Assembly: GCA_018268085.1 (NCBI GenBank) | Contig: JAFDXE010000001.1 | Span: 1-64,000, forward strand | Reading direction: 5' to 3' | DNA: 64,000 bases | Source: Bacteroidota bacterium | Lineage (GTDB): Bacteria; Bacteroidota; Bacteroidia; Chitinophagales; Chitinophagaceae | Shown here: positions 62,935 to 64,000 of the stretch, in pieces | Position numbering within the stretch: position 1 is the first letter of the stretch | How the letters are laid out: every line of letters starts with the position of its first letter | Translations under genes and position numbers: made by a program | Notes under the pieces: generated by a model | Seen by the model: the letters and a program-made list of their open reading frames with translations, nothing else | The model's database searches: none | What the model was told of the DNA's origin: nothing

Positions 62935-64000
62935 ATGCAAACCACCATCATAAACATCATTCCTGAAAATATTTGTGTTCCCGAATGCAATAGGGTACTG
63001 AGTTTCCGCCCGTTTGTAGAATACATTAAAACAATAAAGGATAAAACCAACAGCCATAAAAAATATTTTTTCTCTTACGTTATCGAACAGTTTGAACAAC
63101 ATCCCGAACTACTGCAGTCGATAGACGTTGAAAAAGTTAAAGACTATGAGCCGTTGATGGAGCTCATCTACAATTCTATGTCGGGTATGATTGAAGATGA
63201 AGAAACCAATCTCTGGGCATTAAATACGCCCATGCGCCCGGGAATTTTTTACAGTACCAATGCATTTTACAAACTCATAGAAAACATTGCCCTGCGCAAT
63301 GAATCTTCCATAGATGAACCCATTGATTCCATTCATGCAGAAAACAATCCTGCAGAGTTCATCTACGCAGCCATCCTGGAAAAATATTACGGGTTGCCGG
63401 CATTTTTCAATACAGATATCATTCATTCGGTTGTTGACAAAGATTCAGGGCTCACGCACTACTACCGTGTAAAACCCGATCCCCGTTTTATCGACATCAT
63501 CCCCGAAAAAGAACTGCCCGAAATAAAATTCGATATTTTAAAATCGGGGAGTTATGATAAGGATGAAAAATTAAAATGGATCAGTGAAATTTTACCGCTC
63601 GATATTTTTCGCTTTGAAGGTTTTGGAATTACAACCATTTGCGACATCTCTGTAAAATATGCACTCGACTGCATCAAAAATTTCATTCTCAACCATAATT
63701 TTTCAGAGGAATCGAATTATTTCTCCAATGTAATTCACTGGTTAAAAATAATTGCGGAAAGCAACGACATCGAATTTGGTTTGTTGCCAGCCATCAGGGT
63801 AAATCAGAAACTCGTGTTCAACGAAGGGTTATATGTAAACAGTCTGCTCATTAACGCCGCACAAAAAGGAGGAATGGATGAAAATCTCTACCTCAATATG
63901 GTTGATCGTTATTTCAGCGCACCCAAAGTTGTATTTCATCCAGATATCACCGAAAAAGATGCCGAGAAAAATGAATACCTCCGTTTACTGAAAGCCGATG
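62935..64000 (+). CDS. Long open frame running off the window, unknown (perhaps GAF-containing)
   Basis: From ATG at 62935 the frame stays open to the last base, at least 355 codons, with no stop in the window. The product starts MQTTIINIIPENICVPECNR, has no signal peptide, and is mostly helical and acidic (EQFEQHPELLQSIDVEKVKD, NLWALNTPMRPGIFYSTNAF). I do not recognise a catalytic motif in the visible part. From memory, N-terminal regions like this occur in long Bacteroidota proteins annotated as GAF-domain proteins, but no GAF domain is visible yet, so this is a weak suggestion. It is divergent from the phosphatase gene across 212 bp. Confidence 0.75.
   Translation, partial: MQTTIINIIPENICVPECNRVLSFRPFVEYIKTIKDKTNSHKKYFFSYVIEQFEQHPELLQSIDVEKVKDYEPLMELIYNSMSGMIEDEETNLWALNTPMRPGIFYSTNAFYKLIENIALRNESSIDEPIDSIHAENNPAEFIYAAILEKYYGLPAFFNTDIIHSVVDKDSGLTHYYRVKPDPRFIDIIPEKELPEIKFDILKSGSYDKDEKLKWISEILPLDIFRFEGFGITTICDISVKYALDCIKNFILNHNFSEESNYFSNVIHWLKIIAESNDIEFGLLPAIRVNQKLVFNEGLYVNSLLINAAQKGGMDENLYLNMVDRYFSAPKVVFHPDITEKDAEKNEYLRLLKAD

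Overview
The window looks like chromosomal DNA of a Bacteroidota bacterium, most likely Chitinophagaceae (inference, no marker gene present). The reasons are four surface proteins ending in type IX secretion (T9SS) sorting domains, SprB-like repeat modules, A-rich leaders without clear Shine-Dalgarno sites, MacB-type permeases of about 800 residues, and short dispersed intergenic repeats. No rRNA, tRNA, CRISPR array, transposase or integrase is visible.

Region 1 (1-18 kb): after two direct copies of a dispersed repeat comes an orphan DppB-like permease, then five co-oriented paralogous genes for secreted right-handed beta-helix proteins. Three of them (2970, 8001, 12528) continue into arrays of 6, 4 and 4 two-module SprB-like doublets, a last single module and a T9SS sorting domain. 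Each is followed by a clear intrinsic terminator. The first and last paralogs are short and lack both repeats and sorting domain. Region 2 (18-25 kb): a DUF2200 protein, the wreck of an LRR-protein gene, an intact T9SS-exported LRR protein with IpaH/YopM-style LPxLP repeats, and an M16 metallopeptidase.

Region 3 (25-52 kb): a histidine kinase and an NtrC-type sigma-54 activator are divergent from a 24-kb export locus. The locus encodes a membrane-fusion adaptor, a previously unlisted 50-residue secreted peptide, a MacB-type ATPase, eight consecutive paralogous double-FtsX permeases, a second ATPase and a TolC-like channel. A hairpin and possible promoter split it after the fourth permease. 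Similar paired CGAACA-type sites, 21 bp apart, lie upstream of both halves, each followed by an imperfect sigma-54-like element.

Region 4 (51.8-56.6 kb, minus strand): a coupled three-gene signalling operon. The first gene is one uninterrupted frame joining a complete response-regulator receiver domain to a signal peptide and a TonB-dependent receptor. It is followed by a YfiR-like periplasmic protein and a CHASE8-HAMP-PAS histidine kinase; the last two start at TTG and overlap the gene before. This is the most unusual system in the window.

Region 5 (56.7-64 kb): housekeeping or unknown genes: a hypothetical protein, an orphan PotA/FbpC-like ATPase, an inverted third copy of the dispersed repeat, a secreted two-domain protein, an NRDE/TANGO2 protein with an ATP-grasp enzyme, a thioredoxin remnant, a PrpA-like phosphatase, and a long open frame that runs off the window end.
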